A DNA stretch of 64,000 bases from the NCBI RefSeq assembly GCF_016907695.1, contig NZ_JAFBCK010000001.1, positions 6,374,001-6,438,000 on the forward strand, given 5' to 3'. The translations under genes were made by a program, and so were the position numbers. This stretch comes from Actinokineospora baliensis (GTDB lineage Bacteria; Actinomycetota; Actinomycetes; Mycobacteriales; Pseudonocardiaceae). Every line of letters begins with the position of its first letter. Within the stretch, counting starts at the first letter, position 1. Under the pieces are notes generated by a model. That model did no database searches. It saw only the letters and a list, made by a program, of their open reading frames with translations, and was not told the origin of the DNA. Shown piece after piece: positions 44,059-52,754 of the stretch.

Positions 44059-45204
44059 TCACATCCAGGAATTCGCAGGTGCGGACCGCCCCAGCAGAGC
44101 GCACACCTGCTCGGTCACAGCGCGCGCCATGGCGTTGCGCGGCTTGATGTAGGTGGAGAGGCGGATCATGCGGCAACCGCGCGTGGCTTTCGCGTGCTCG
44201 GCCTCGACCGAGTAGTCGATCGCACCGCAGGCGCGGTCCATCGCATACTGGATGGTCTGATAGTAAACGAGCTCAAAATACAGCGGTAGTTCCGCCCGGA
44301 ATGTGTAGTCGAACCCCACCGATCTGGGGTGGATGATGTGGTCTTTCCGGATGAGTTGGACGAAACCGATGGTCTTGCCCACCTTGTCGTGCGCCAGCAG
44401 GTAGTCGACCGCCCCTGGGAACCTCTTCGCGACCTCGACGTGCATCGCCGACATGGCCCCGACGTCCGGCTCGTGGCCGTACTTGCCCAGCAGTTGGGCC
44501 TCCAGCGACAGCAGGGTGTCGAGGTCGGCCCGCTCGGCGGGGACGACCGAGAAGCCCACCCCGGCGTCGGCCACCTTGCGCTTCTCCTTCCGGACGGCCG
44601 CGCGCCGGTTCTTGGTCAACTCGGCGAGGTAGGCGTCGAACCCGCCGGTCGGCACCGGCAAGACCGCCTGGGTGTCACCGGGGAACGACAGGTACCCGCG
44701 GTGCTGGAGAACGTCGTGCAGGTCGACGTCGTCGGCGCCGACGAACAGGAAGGCGACCGCCGACATCCCCTCTTCGGCGGCCAAGTCCTCCGCGGTCCGC
44801 ACAGCGAGGTCCGCGGCGTCGCAGCGATCAGCACCGGTCAGCCGATCGGAGAGCAGCAGCCTGCTCTCGGCCCCGCGCCGCTGCCCGCAGACCAGACTTG
44901 GCAGCAGCGCGCCGAGGTCGAGGTCCGCCGCGAGCCCGCGGTTGCCCGCGATCCGCTCGATGTGGGCGTCAGGGCGCAGGAACGGGAACGGCGTCGAATC
45001 CGCGGCCAGCGGGTAGCAGGCGAGGCCCGCTCGAGCCGCACCGCCAGGGGAGTCGCGGACGACGGCGTAGCGCGGTGGCGCGTCCGCTGTCTCGGCGTTG
45101 AGGGCCAGCCACGGCAGGCAGTGCAGCAAATCTCCTGGGCTGACCAGGTCCGCCCAGCCCGCGGCGCGGACCTCGGCCAGGTCGGTCAGCAGTTCACCGT
45201 GCAT
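44059..45204 (-). CDS. FemAB/GNAT-like acyltransferase (peptidogalycan-type)
   Basis: About 381 residues. The C-terminal GNAT-like domain shows ELTKNRRAAVRKEKRKVAD, FPGAVDYLLAHDKVGKTIGF, HPRSVGFDYTFRAELPLYFE and IDYSVEAEHAKATRGC. This group (DUF482/peptidogalycan biosynthesis proteins) is related to FemAB enzymes, which transfer aminoacyl groups from tRNA or other carriers; in clusters it may form an amide bond. It is the last gene of the nine-gene operon; ATG 45204 shares one base with the MFS stop (TGATG). 144 bp separate it from the LmbU-like gene. Confidence 0.72.
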   Translation of the reverse strand: MHGELLTDLAEVRAAGWADLVSPGDLLHCLPWLALNAETADAPPRYAVVRDSPGGAARAGLACYPLAADSTPFPFLRPDAHIERIAGNRGLAADLDLGALLPSLVCGQRRGAESRLLLSDRLTGADRCDAADLAVRTAEDLAAEEGMSAVAFLFVGADDVDLHDVLQHRGYLSFPGDTQAVLPVPTGGFDAYLAELTKNRRAAVRKEKRKVADAGVGFSVVPAERADLDTLLSLEAQLLGKYGHEPDVGAMSAMHVEVAKRFPGAVDYLLAHDKVGKTIGFVQLIRKDHIIHPRSVGFDYTFRAELPLYFELVYYQTIQYAMDRACGAIDYSVEAEHAKATRGCRMIRLSTYIKPRNAMARAVTEQVCALLGRSAPANSWM

Positions 45205-46418
45205 CAGACGAACTCCCTGTCCCTCAACGCGCGGATGGTCAGTGCCACCAGTGAAGCGACGCCGAGCACGGCGGCGGCCGCGGTGAAAGCGCCCACCGCG
45301 CCCGCGGGTGAGACGAGTCGGCCTGCCAGCGCGCTGCCCAGTGCGTATCCCACCCACATCAGGCTGTTCAGCCAGGAGAAGGTCTCGGCGCGCCAGTGGT
45401 CCGGGGCCCGGTCGGAAATCATGACCTGCTGAAGTCCGGTGCGCATGCCGTCCACCAAGCCGATGACCGCGACGAGTCCGGCGACCAGGTACACACTCGA
45501 CACTTGACCGGTGATCAGGTACAGCACGCCGCCGGTGAGGCACAGGGCGAACAGCAGCCGCTGATCGTTGATCCGCCATTGGCGCGAGCCGAAGAGGAAC
45601 GCCCCGGCCAACGCGCCGACCGACATCAGCCCGAGCACGTACCCGGAAGCGTCCGGGTACGCGAACGCGGCGCAGGCGGCCACCACCGACAAGCGGAGAG
45701 CGCCGAAGGCGGCTGAGGTGAGGACCGTGACGGCGAGTACGGCCGCGGTGGGACCGTGCGACAGCGGACCGGCCACGGCGGCCCACCCCTTCGGCGGTGG
45801 CAGAGCGGCATCCGGTCGCCGGAACATGTGCCCGCGCGCGGGATCGGGGCTGCGCAGCAGGATGAGACAACCGAGTACTTGAGCCGTGCCCGCGACCCCG
45901 ATCGCCAGGGTCGCGGACACCACTTCCAGCGAGAGCGCCACCAGCGGCGGACCCGCCACGTACATCAACTCGTTGGTCATGTTGTCGGCCGCGTACGCGG
46001 TGCGCAGGTCGCCTTCGGCGACCAAGCGCGGCCAGGCGGACCGGAGCACCGCCGAAACAGGCGGGGTGGTCAACCCCATGGCAGCGGCACCCGCGATCAC
46101 CGCGGATGGCGGCACCGGGGTCGAGAGCAGGACGAGCAGGGCCGCATAGGCGCAGGTCTGCGCCAAGAGGAAACCGGTGAGCACCCGACCCGAGTGCCCG
46201 CGGTCGACGAGTCTGCCCGCCACCGCCGCGCACAGCGCTTGTGCGATTCCGTGGGTCGCGATCACCCCGCCCGCGGTCGCGTAGGACCCGTACTTGTCCG
46301 CGGCCGCCAGCAGCAGTGCCAGGCTGAGGACGGGGGTCGCGAGGCGGGTGAACACCAGTCCGAGGAGAATCCGCAGGGTACTCGGGTTTCGCATCAAGCG
46401 CATGTACGAGGCGAACAT
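45204..46418 (-). CDS. MFS transporter (second exporter)
   Basis: About 404 residues with some twelve hydrophobic segments; opens FASYMRLMRNPSTLRILLGL and has GRLVDRGHSGRVLTGFLLAQ (motif A-like) and FLFGSRQWRINDQRLLF in the central loop region. It is not closely similar to the MFS protein at 12.8-14.1 kb. Embedded in the aminotransferase-to-FemAB operon, so it probably exports that pathway's product or gives self-resistance. ATG 46418 lacks a strong ribosome-binding site; ATG 46403 (MRLMRNPST) is an alternative. Confidence 0.86.
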   Translation of the reverse strand: MFASYMRLMRNPSTLRILLGLVFTRLATPVLSLALLLAAADKYGSYATAGGVIATHGIAQALCAAVAGRLVDRGHSGRVLTGFLLAQTCAYAALLVLLSTPVPPSAVIAGAAAMGLTTPPVSAVLRSAWPRLVAEGDLRTAYAADNMTNELMYVAGPPLVALSLEVVSATLAIGVAGTAQVLGCLILLRSPDPARGHMFRRPDAALPPPKGWAAVAGPLSHGPTAAVLAVTVLTSAAFGALRLSVVAACAAFAYPDASGYVLGLMSVGALAGAFLFGSRQWRINDQRLLFALCLTGGVLYLITGQVSSVYLVAGLVAVIGLVDGMRTGLQQVMISDRAPDHWRAETFSWLNSLMWVGYALGSALAGRLVSPAGAVGAFTAAAAVLGVASLVALTIRALRDREFV

Positions 46419-46448
46419 GATCCATTCACTCTAGTGGGGGAATCCCCG

Positions 46449-47225
46449 TCAGGCATCCGCGTCTAACTCGGTGCGGAACGCGCGGAAATGCGCCGTCAAC
46501 GCGGCGGTGTCGGCGAGGTAGGCGATGAAGGTGAACCCGCTCTCCCGCAACAGGCGGGCATAGGCGGCGTCGCGCGCGAACGAGCCCGCGCTGCGGCCCG
46601 CCGCGCGGATCTCCCGCGCCGCTGTGCGCAAGGCCTCCCGCACAGCGGGGTGATCCAGGTCGCCTGGGTGCCCGACCGCCTGGGAGAGGTCGTAGATGCC
46701 CACGTAGACGATGTCCACACCGGCGACCCGACTGATCTCCGCCAGGTTGGCCACGCCGGTCGGCCCCTCGACCAGAACCCCGACCACCATGCGGTCGTTG
46801 GCGGTGGCGAGGCTGCTCGCCAGGTCTTCGTGGCTGAAGCCGTGGTTGCGGGTGTACGGGGCCAGCCCTCGGGTCCCCGCTGGGTGGTAGCGGGCGGCGG
46901 CGGCCACCGCACGGGCCTGTTCCGCCGATTCGATCTGCGGCACGAGCAGGCCCGCTGCGCCGGTTTCCAGGCAGCGCAGGATGTTCGCGGGATCGGCGGT
47001 CGACGAGCGCACCAAGGCGGTGACCCCTGCGGACTCGGCGGCCCGCACCATGTGCTCGACCGTCTCCGGTGACGCGACACCGTGCTCCATGTCGATGATC
47101 ACGTAGTCCAAGCCGGAAGCCGCGGTGGCCTCCACCGCGCTCGCTGAGGGCAGCAGGCACCACGTGCCGTAGGCCGCTTCCCCAGCGTTCAGGGTCTCCT
47201 TGAGCCTGTTATCTGGCAGGGGCAT
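46449..47225 (-). CDS. HpcH/HpaI-family class II aldolase
   Basis: About 258 residues. The family's TIM barrel shows in GLDYVIIDMEHGVASPETVE (catalytic His), GLLVPQIESAEQA, MVVGVLVEGPTGVANLAEI (metal Glu), and VDIVYVGIYDLSQAVGHPG (metal Asp). These metal-dependent enzymes cleave or form 4-hydroxy-2-oxo acids with pyruvate. Its start overlaps the FAH-family gene by 17 bp. In a biosynthetic operon it may work in the condensing direction. Confidence 0.88.
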   Translation of the reverse strand: MPLPDNRLKETLNAGEAAYGTWCLLPSASAVEATAASGLDYVIIDMEHGVASPETVEHMVRAAESAGVTALVRSSTADPANILRCLETGAAGLLVPQIESAEQARAVAAAARYHPAGTRGLAPYTRNHGFSHEDLASSLATANDRMVVGVLVEGPTGVANLAEISRVAGVDIVYVGIYDLSQAVGHPGDLDHPAVREALRTAAREIRAAGRSAGSFARDAAYARLLRESGFTFIAYLADTAALTAHFRAFRTELDADA

Positions 47226-48012
47226 CGCCGGTCTCCTCCGGGGTGTGGGCGGGTGAGCCGTGGAAGGGGTTCACCAGGTCCAGTTCAAATCCTTCGACGC
47301 GGGCCCGGTAGACGTCGCCAGGACCCATCACGGGCAGGGACCCGACCAGGGGTGGGTGACCGGTGAGGATGACATCGAACGGCTCAAGGGTGAACCAGTG
47401 GGAGAGCCTGCTGATCAGGACGTAGGGGTCCCAGAAGAAGTCGCTCGTCAAGCCGGTTGTCACGAGGCGGTCATTGAGGTGGCCACTGATTCTGCGGCCC
47501 TCGATCCGGTAGTCGGTATCGATGTAGGGACCGAGGGGGCAGAAGGTGTCCGCGCTCTTGGACCGCGCCAAGTGGTGGTCGCGGCCGTCAACGTTGTCCG
47601 CCGTCACGTCGTTGCCGATGGTCCAGCCGAACACGGCTTCGGTGGCCTGCTCGGGGGTGATCCCGCTGATCCGCCGTCCGATGACCGCGGCGAGCTCCGC
47701 CTCACCCCACACGACCGTCTCCGACTGGTACGGGGACACGATCGGGTCGCCCGGCCCGATCACACTCGTGGCGGCTTTGAGGAACACCATCGGCTCGCTG
47801 ATCCCGGCGTACCGGTCGGTGGAACCGAGGTAGTTGGTCGCCGCGCCGACGACCTTGCCGGGCGGGCACGGGGCGATGAGGGGGAACTCGGCCGTGGTGC
47901 CCAGGCGCTCTCCGACCGTACCGCCCAGTGGCCGGTCGAGTTCGAACACCGAACCGTCCCGGTAGGCGACCCAACGGGGGCCGGTACCCGTTCTGATCCT
48001 GCCGACCTTCAT
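47209..48012 (-). CDS. Fumarylacetoacetate-hydrolase-family protein
   Basis: About 267 residues. Family landmarks: FLKAATSVIGPGDPI, metal-binding acid pair in VVWGEAELAAVIGRRI, FGWTIGNDVTADN, and the lysine of ARSKSADTFCPLGPYI. Members hydrate, decarboxylate or cleave 2-oxo or 1,3-diketo acids with magnesium. Paired with an HpcH aldolase, this is the layout of meta-cleavage and homoprotocatechuate pathways, but here it sits among sugar-cyclase genes. ATG 48012 overlaps the cyclase stop (ATGA). Confidence 0.88.
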   Translation of the reverse strand: MKVGRIRTGTGPRWVAYRDGSVFELDRPLGGTVGERLGTTAEFPLIAPCPPGKVVGAATNYLGSTDRYAGISEPMVFLKAATSVIGPGDPIVSPYQSETVVWGEAELAAVIGRRISGITPEQATEAVFGWTIGNDVTADNVDGRDHHLARSKSADTFCPLGPYIDTDYRIEGRRISGHLNDRLVTTGLTSDFFWDPYVLISRLSHWFTLEPFDVILTGHPPLVGSLPVMGPGDVYRARVEGFELDLVNPFHGSPAHTPEETGDAPAR

Positions 48013-49136
48013 CCGGTCGTTCCCCCCTCGGCCCCGGCATCCCCCAGGTCGGTGAAGTGGACGTAGGGCAGGCCCGCCGCGACTTCCCTGGCCTCCGCCG
48101 GGGTCACGTCCGTGAGCTTCTCCATCCGGCCGAAACCGTGCGCGACCACCACGGTCAGGTCCTTGCCGACCCGCTTCTTGTCCCTGGCGAGGTGGTGCAG
48201 CAAGGCCGCCCAGCGCAGCCGTGGCACCCGCTCGTCGGTGACGAGAGCGCGCGTCACGACCGCGACCTTCGCGACGAAATCCGAGGTGGCTCGACCGCGA
48301 CCAGCCGAGAGCCGGTTGGCGAAGTCGACACCGATCGCCACGGCCAAACCGTGCGGTACCTCGAAGTTCGTCGCCGCTTCCAGCGCGTGTCCGAACTCGT
48401 GCCCGTAGTTGAGCAGCTGCCGCCGACCGCGGTCGAACTCGTCGTCCTCGATGTACGTGATCTTCGTGGCCAGACCCGCCTCGATCTGCCTGGCACAGGC
48501 GTCGGGGTCGGCCGCGAGCACAGCCTCGAGATCCGCGGCGTGGGCGGTGAACGCTTCTGGTCCGCTCATCACCGACACCTTGAGCAGTTCACCGCAGCCG
48601 CTGGCTCGTTCGACCCGCGTGAGGGTCGCCAGGACCTCGGGATCGACGAGCACCCGCCCCGGCCTGGCGAACACGCCGAGGATGTTCTTGCTGGTGAAGT
48701 GGTTCAGCGAGGTCTTGGCGCCGATGCAGCTGTCGCCCTGGGCGAGCAGGGTGGTCGGCAGGTACCACCAGTTGACCCCGCGGAGGAAGGTGTGGCAGGC
48801 GAAGCCCGCCGCGTCCTGGACGATGCCACCGCCGACCACGACGACCGTGGTGCTCCGGCGCACCCGGCGGTCGATGAACGCCTGGTAGAGCGCTTGCACC
48901 CCGTCGAGCGTCTTGGCGGTCTCGTGCGCGGTGAAAGGGATCACCCGACTCTCGTCGAGGAACCAGGGACTCCCGGGGTAGAGCCGCAGGACCCGACTGT
49001 CGGCCACGACGACGTGGTCGGGGCCGAGCTCGTCGAGGTACGACCGACTGGCCGCGGCCGAGGTGAGGACGCCCGCGTGCACGGTGACCGGGTAGTCGCC
49101 CAACGCCGACGACACGGTCAGGGTCGAAGGCGTCAT
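48009..49136 (-). CDS. Sugar-phosphate cyclase (dehydroquinate-synthase-like, subtype unassigned)
   Basis: About 375 residues. NAD-binding GGGIVQDAAGF, then RGVNWWYLPTTLLAQGDSCI, GAKTSLNHFTSKNILGVF, SGCGELLKVSVM and LLNYGHEFGHALE (zinc ligands) mark the family of AroB, 2-deoxy-scyllo-inosose synthase and 2-epi-5-epi-valiolone synthase. The segments QDSCI-like and KTSLN...KNILG differ from housekeeping AroB (GGKTGVN) and from valiolone synthases as I remember them. It probably makes a cyclic polyol from a heptulose or hexose phosphate; the SIS domain fused in the next gene favours sedoheptulose 7-phosphate. Overlaps both neighbours by ATGA. Confidence 0.85.
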   Translation of the reverse strand: MTPSTLTVSSALGDYPVTVHAGVLTSAAASRSYLDELGPDHVVVADSRVLRLYPGSPWFLDESRVIPFTAHETAKTLDGVQALYQAFIDRRVRRSTTVVVVGGGIVQDAAGFACHTFLRGVNWWYLPTTLLAQGDSCIGAKTSLNHFTSKNILGVFARPGRVLVDPEVLATLTRVERASGCGELLKVSVMSGPEAFTAHAADLEAVLAADPDACARQIEAGLATKITYIEDDEFDRGRRQLLNYGHEFGHALEAATNFEVPHGLAVAIGVDFANRLSAGRGRATSDFVAKVAVVTRALVTDERVPRLRWAALLHHLARDKKRVGKDLTVVVAHGFGRMEKLTDVTPAEAREVAAGLPYVHFTDLGDAGAEGGTTG

Positions 49137-50746
49137 AGGGTGACCACCGACTTCGCGCCCTCGTGCTGTGCGGCCAACTCGCGGAGGCGTTCCATCAACG
49201 CGTGGCCCAGCGCGAGGTGGATGTCCTCGGCTGGTCCGTAGTCGCCGATGCTGCCGGGGGTGTGCACGGTGAGCTGGGCGACCTTCGCCGCCTTGCCGCC
49301 GTCGAAGCCCGTCACCGCGACGGTGTGCGCGCCGTGTTCGTCGGCGTGCTTGAGCAGGTGCAGGATGTTGGGTGAATTGCCGCTGGCGGAGATCACGATG
49401 ACGACATCGCCCGGGTTGAGCGTTTCCTGGGCCTCCTCGGTGAAGGCACCCTCGTAGCCGCGGTCGTTGGCGGCGGCCGTGGTGAAGGCGACGTTCTGGC
49501 CGAGGGCGAACACCCTGAGGCCTCGAGCGCGCGGGAACGCGTGGCGCAGGTCGGTGGCCCAGTGCGCGGCGGTGGCGGCGCTGCCGCCGTTACCCGCGAC
49601 GTAGATGTCTCGACCTTCCCGGTGCGCGGCCAGGCACAGCCTGCTCAGCTCTTCCAACTTGTCCCACGACGCGGTCGTGACCAGCCGTCCGAGCCGGGCG
49701 CGGTAGCTGGTGATGGCGTCGGCGTGCCAGGCGCGACCGACCGCGGCGTCACCGCTCGCGAGAGCCGCGTCGTACACCCGTCCGACGAGCCGCATCACCG
49801 CGAGCGCGTCATCGGTGTCACACAGGTCCTGCTCGGCGCCGCCGCGCAAGACCGCGGCGAACGCGGCCAGTTCGCGCTCCCAGGAGTCGTCCCGGTCGTA
49901 CTCGTACCGGGAGACCTCGGCGCCCGTGCTCCCGTTCCGACGCACGGTCAGGGTCTCCGCGGAGCCGTCGGCGGCGCGGTAGGACCGCGATCCGGTCACC
50001 AACCCGTCCAGGACCAACGAGCCTTCGCTGAAGGCGAGTTCGAGGCGGAACGTGTGCTGCCACTGGGTCGCCGAGGAGTGCAGCGACGCGACCACCCCGT
50101 CATCGGTGCGCAGCAGGGCGAAGACGTTGTCGTCAGCACCCGCCGACCAGTGCGGGGCACCCACCATGGCTTGGACCTCGGAGAAGTCGCCGCAGAACCG
50201 GGAGATCAGGTCCAGCAGGTGGATGCCCTGGTCGAGGAGGATGCCGCCACCGGAGATCGCGGGGTCGGCGCGCCAGCCGGAGAGCTCCGACTTGCCGTAC
50301 ACCCCCCGTGCGAAGATCAGTCTTCCCAGCTCACCGCCGTGGGCGAGAGCCAGCGCGGCGCGCACAGACCCGTGCTGGCGGTGGTTGAAGCCGAAGGCGA
50401 GTCGGCCTGGCGCGCCGCGCGCGGCGCGGGCCAGCGCCTCGGTCTCCAGGGTGGACCGCCCTGCGGGCTTCTCGCAGAAGACGTGCTTTCCCGCGGCCAG
50501 CGCATCTTCGACCACCACCCGGGTGACCTCGTTGGAGGTGCACACGAGCACGACATCGAGGGCGGGACCGCCCGCGAGCAACTGGCGGTGATCGGTGAAC
50601 GCGGGTACGTCGGGTGGGTCCACAACGTCGCGGACGTCGCAGACGGCGACGAGTTCGTAGAGATCGGGCAGGGCACGCAGGGCGTCGGCTCGGCGGCGAC
50701 CCGCCGAGCCCATCCCGACGATGGCAACGCGCAGTGGTGTGTTCAT
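49133..50746 (-). CDS. Fusion of a Gfo/Idh/MocA oxidoreductase and a GmhA-like SIS isomerase domain
   Basis: About 537 residues. Residues 1-340 are a Gfo/Idh/MocA dehydrogenase: LRVAIVGMGSAGRRRADAL, KHVFCEKPAGRST (the EKP motif), GGGILLDQGIHLLDL. Residues of about 345-537 are a sugar isomerase domain: DIYVAGNGGSAATAAHWATD, VVIVISASGNSPNILHLL, and EDIHLALGHALME, as in sedoheptulose-7-phosphate isomerase GmhA. The first half oxidises or reduces a sugar or cyclitol with NAD(P); the second isomerises or binds a phosphosugar. The fusion is unusual and points to sequential steps around the cyclase. ATGA overlaps at both ends. Confidence 0.9.
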   Translation of the reverse strand: MNTPLRVAIVGMGSAGRRRADALRALPDLYELVAVCDVRDVVDPPDVPAFTDHRQLLAGGPALDVVLVCTSNEVTRVVVEDALAAGKHVFCEKPAGRSTLETEALARAARGAPGRLAFGFNHRQHGSVRAALALAHGGELGRLIFARGVYGKSELSGWRADPAISGGGILLDQGIHLLDLISRFCGDFSEVQAMVGAPHWSAGADDNVFALLRTDDGVVASLHSSATQWQHTFRLELAFSEGSLVLDGLVTGSRSYRAADGSAETLTVRRNGSTGAEVSRYEYDRDDSWERELAAFAAVLRGGAEQDLCDTDDALAVMRLVGRVYDAALASGDAAVGRAWHADAITSYRARLGRLVTTASWDKLEELSRLCLAAHREGRDIYVAGNGGSAATAAHWATDLRHAFPRARGLRVFALGQNVAFTTAAANDRGYEGAFTEEAQETLNPGDVVIVISASGNSPNILHLLKHADEHGAHTVAVTGFDGGKAAKVAQLTVHTPGSIGDYGPAEDIHLALGHALMERLRELAAQHEGAKSVVTL

Positions 50747-51699
50747 CGGTATCCGAGTCCGTCGATCAAGTGGTTCACGGCCTGGAGTTCCATGGCCGTC
50801 CGGGTTTCCGCGGTGAACGAGCCGATGTGCGGGGTGAGCACGATGTTGTCCACATCGGACAACGGGCCGCGGTAGGGTTCCTCGGCGAAGACGTCCAGGG
50901 CCGCACCACCGAGGTGGCCCGTGCGGCAGGCGCGCAGCAGCGCCGCCTCATCGACGAGGGAGCCGCGCGCGGTGTTGACGAGCAACGCGCCTCGCGGCAT
51001 GAGAGCCAGTTCTCGTGCCCCCAACAACGGGCGGACCCCCGGGGCGGCGTGCAGCGACACGATGTCCGCGCGGGCCAGCAGGTCGTCGAGGGCGACCAGG
51101 GGCACGTCGTGCCCCCGAGCCCACACGGCGCTGCCCGCGTCGAGATCGGACGCCAGGAGGTCGCACCCGAAGGGGGCGAGCAAGCGGGCGACCGCCTGTC
51201 CGATGCGCCCCAGCCCCACGATGCCGACGGTCCGCTCGGCCAGCAGTCCGCCCCGAAGGCGTGGCCAGTCCCCGTTGTGGACGGCGGGGTTCACCAGGTG
51301 GATGCCGCGCAGGAGGGTGAGCAGCAGTCCGACTGTCAGTTCGGCCACGGCCTTGACGGGGGCATCCGGCGTGCGCAGCACCTGGATGCCGCGCGCCCGC
51401 GCGGCATCCAGGTCCACGTTGTCGGTGCCCGAACCGCACCGGGAGATGCAGCGCAGGCGCGGCAGTCTGGCCAGGACGTCAGCAGTCAACGGCTCGTTCC
51501 CGGCCAGGATCCCGTCGCAGTCGCGCGCCAAGTCGACCACCTCGGCGGCGGTAAGGGGACGACCGTGCGGGTTGACCCGCACCTCGATGCCGCGCTCGCC
51601 GAACGCGCCTGTGCCGTCGGGACCGAGGGAGAGGAAGCTGGACGGGGCGATGAGAACGCGGGCGGTCCTGCCGTTCGAGTGGTGGAGCGGTTCGCTCAT
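50743..51699 (-). CDS. D-2-hydroxyacid dehydrogenase (SerA-like, first copy)
   Basis: About 318 residues. CGSGTDNVDLDAARARGIQV, NAD-binding TVGIVGLGRIGQAVARLL, LVNTARGSLVDEAALL (active-site Arg), FAEEPYRGP (Glu) and LTPHIGSFTAETR (His) mark a phosphoglycerate-dehydrogenase-type enzyme without regulatory ACT domain. It reduces or oxidises a 2-oxo/2-hydroxy acid. ATG 51699 with GGGAG five bases upstream is preferred to ATG 51711. Confidence 0.9.
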   Translation of the reverse strand: MSEPLHHSNGRTARVLIAPSSFLSLGPDGTGAFGERGIEVRVNPHGRPLTAAEVVDLARDCDGILAGNEPLTADVLARLPRLRCISRCGSGTDNVDLDAARARGIQVLRTPDAPVKAVAELTVGLLLTLLRGIHLVNPAVHNGDWPRLRGGLLAERTVGIVGLGRIGQAVARLLAPFGCDLLASDLDAGSAVWARGHDVPLVALDDLLARADIVSLHAAPGVRPLLGARELALMPRGALLVNTARGSLVDEAALLRACRTGHLGGAALDVFAEEPYRGPLSDVDNIVLTPHIGSFTAETRTAMELQAVNHLIDGLGYR

Positions 51700-51710
51700 G
51701 GCGGCTCCCA

Positions 51711-52754
51711 TCAGTATCCTGCGGACTTGTCGACCCTGTTGAGCAGGGGTTCGCCGGTGAGATAGCGGGTGAAGTTCGCCACCAGCAAAGCCAGTTGCCT
51801 AGCCCAGTACCGCGGCGTGGTCGCCGAGACGTGCGGGGTCAGCAGCACGTTGGGTGCCGTCCACAGCGGGGAGTTCGGGTCGAGCGGCTCCTTGGCGACG
51901 ACATCGAGTGCGGCACCGCGAAGTCGCGGGAGCGCTTCGAGCAACGCCACCTCGTCCAGGACCGCCCCGCGCGAGAGGTTCACCAGGACGGTCCCCGGCT
52001 GGAGCAGGGCGAGCTCGCGCCCGCCGATGAAACCCGTCGTGCGCGGGGTGTCCGGCAGGCAGATCACCACCGCCGTGCACGTGCTGAGCAATTCCCGCAG
52101 CCCATCCGGCCCGGTGACGACCCGCACGTGCGGGTGTGGGTCTTGCCCTTGATGCCTGCGCAGCGCGGTGACCCGCATGCCCAGGGCAGTGGCGCGGTTG
52201 GCCACCTGCTGTCCCAGCGCGCCGAACCCGACGACACCGAGGTGCGTGCCCTCCACCTCACCAATGCCGCGCAATTCGTCGAAAGGCGTGGGGTCCCAGC
52301 GAACCGCGGCCTGTCCCGCGACCGCGTAGTCCAGACCACGGGCGAAGTGGAACAACATCGCCATCGCCGTCTCCGCCATCGCCTGGGACTGCACCGTTCG
52401 TGAGTTGGTGAGGACCACCTGTGAGGTGATCATCTCCGGGAAGAGGCTGGCGCGGACACCAACCCCGGCCGAGTGGACCCAGCGCAACCTGGAGCCCGGC
52501 TCCGCCGTCGCCGCGAGGAAGGTCTCGCGGGCGATGCCGTACCCGATGTAGACCTCGGCACCGCGCACGGCGTCTACGGTCGCCGCACTGGCCCGGCCCC
52601 CGTCCCCCACGCCATTGGTGTCACCCCTGACGCACCGGACCGACCAGGGGGCGGGCAGCAGGTCCTCCAACGCCCGGACGGTGGCTTCCGGAACCCGCCA
52701 CGCCGGACGGCGGTCCCACAGGTCCAAGACCGCAGTTCTGCCTACCGCGCTCAC
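51711..52754 (-). CDS. D-2-hydroxyacid dehydrogenase (second, divergent copy)
   Basis: About 347 residues. Same fold as its neighbour but clearly divergent: RLRWVHSAGVGVRASLFPEM, THLGVVGFGALGQQVANRA, VLVNLSRGAVLDEVALLEAL, VAKEPLDPNSPLW, and TPHVSATTPRYW. It keeps Arg, Glu and His of the active site. Two successive dehydrogenases of one family suggest two similar steps on a 2-oxo acid chain or a heterodimer. GTG 52754 overlaps the aminotransferase stop (GTGA). Confidence 0.88.
   Translation of the reverse strand: MSAVGRTAVLDLWDRRPAWRVPEATVRALEDLLPAPWSVRCVRGDTNGVGDGGRASAATVDAVRGAEVYIGYGIARETFLAATAEPGSRLRWVHSAGVGVRASLFPEMITSQVVLTNSRTVQSQAMAETAMAMLFHFARGLDYAVAGQAAVRWDPTPFDELRGIGEVEGTHLGVVGFGALGQQVANRATALGMRVTALRRHQGQDPHPHVRVVTGPDGLRELLSTCTAVVICLPDTPRTTGFIGGRELALLQPGTVLVNLSRGAVLDEVALLEALPRLRGAALDVVAKEPLDPNSPLWTAPNVLLTPHVSATTPRYWARQLALLVANFTRYLTGEPLLNRVDKSAGY

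Noticed and set aside
46420..46448. GGGGGAATCCCC near the MFS start as another operator
   Set aside because: Only five-base arms, different sequence from the cluster palindrome, single copy.
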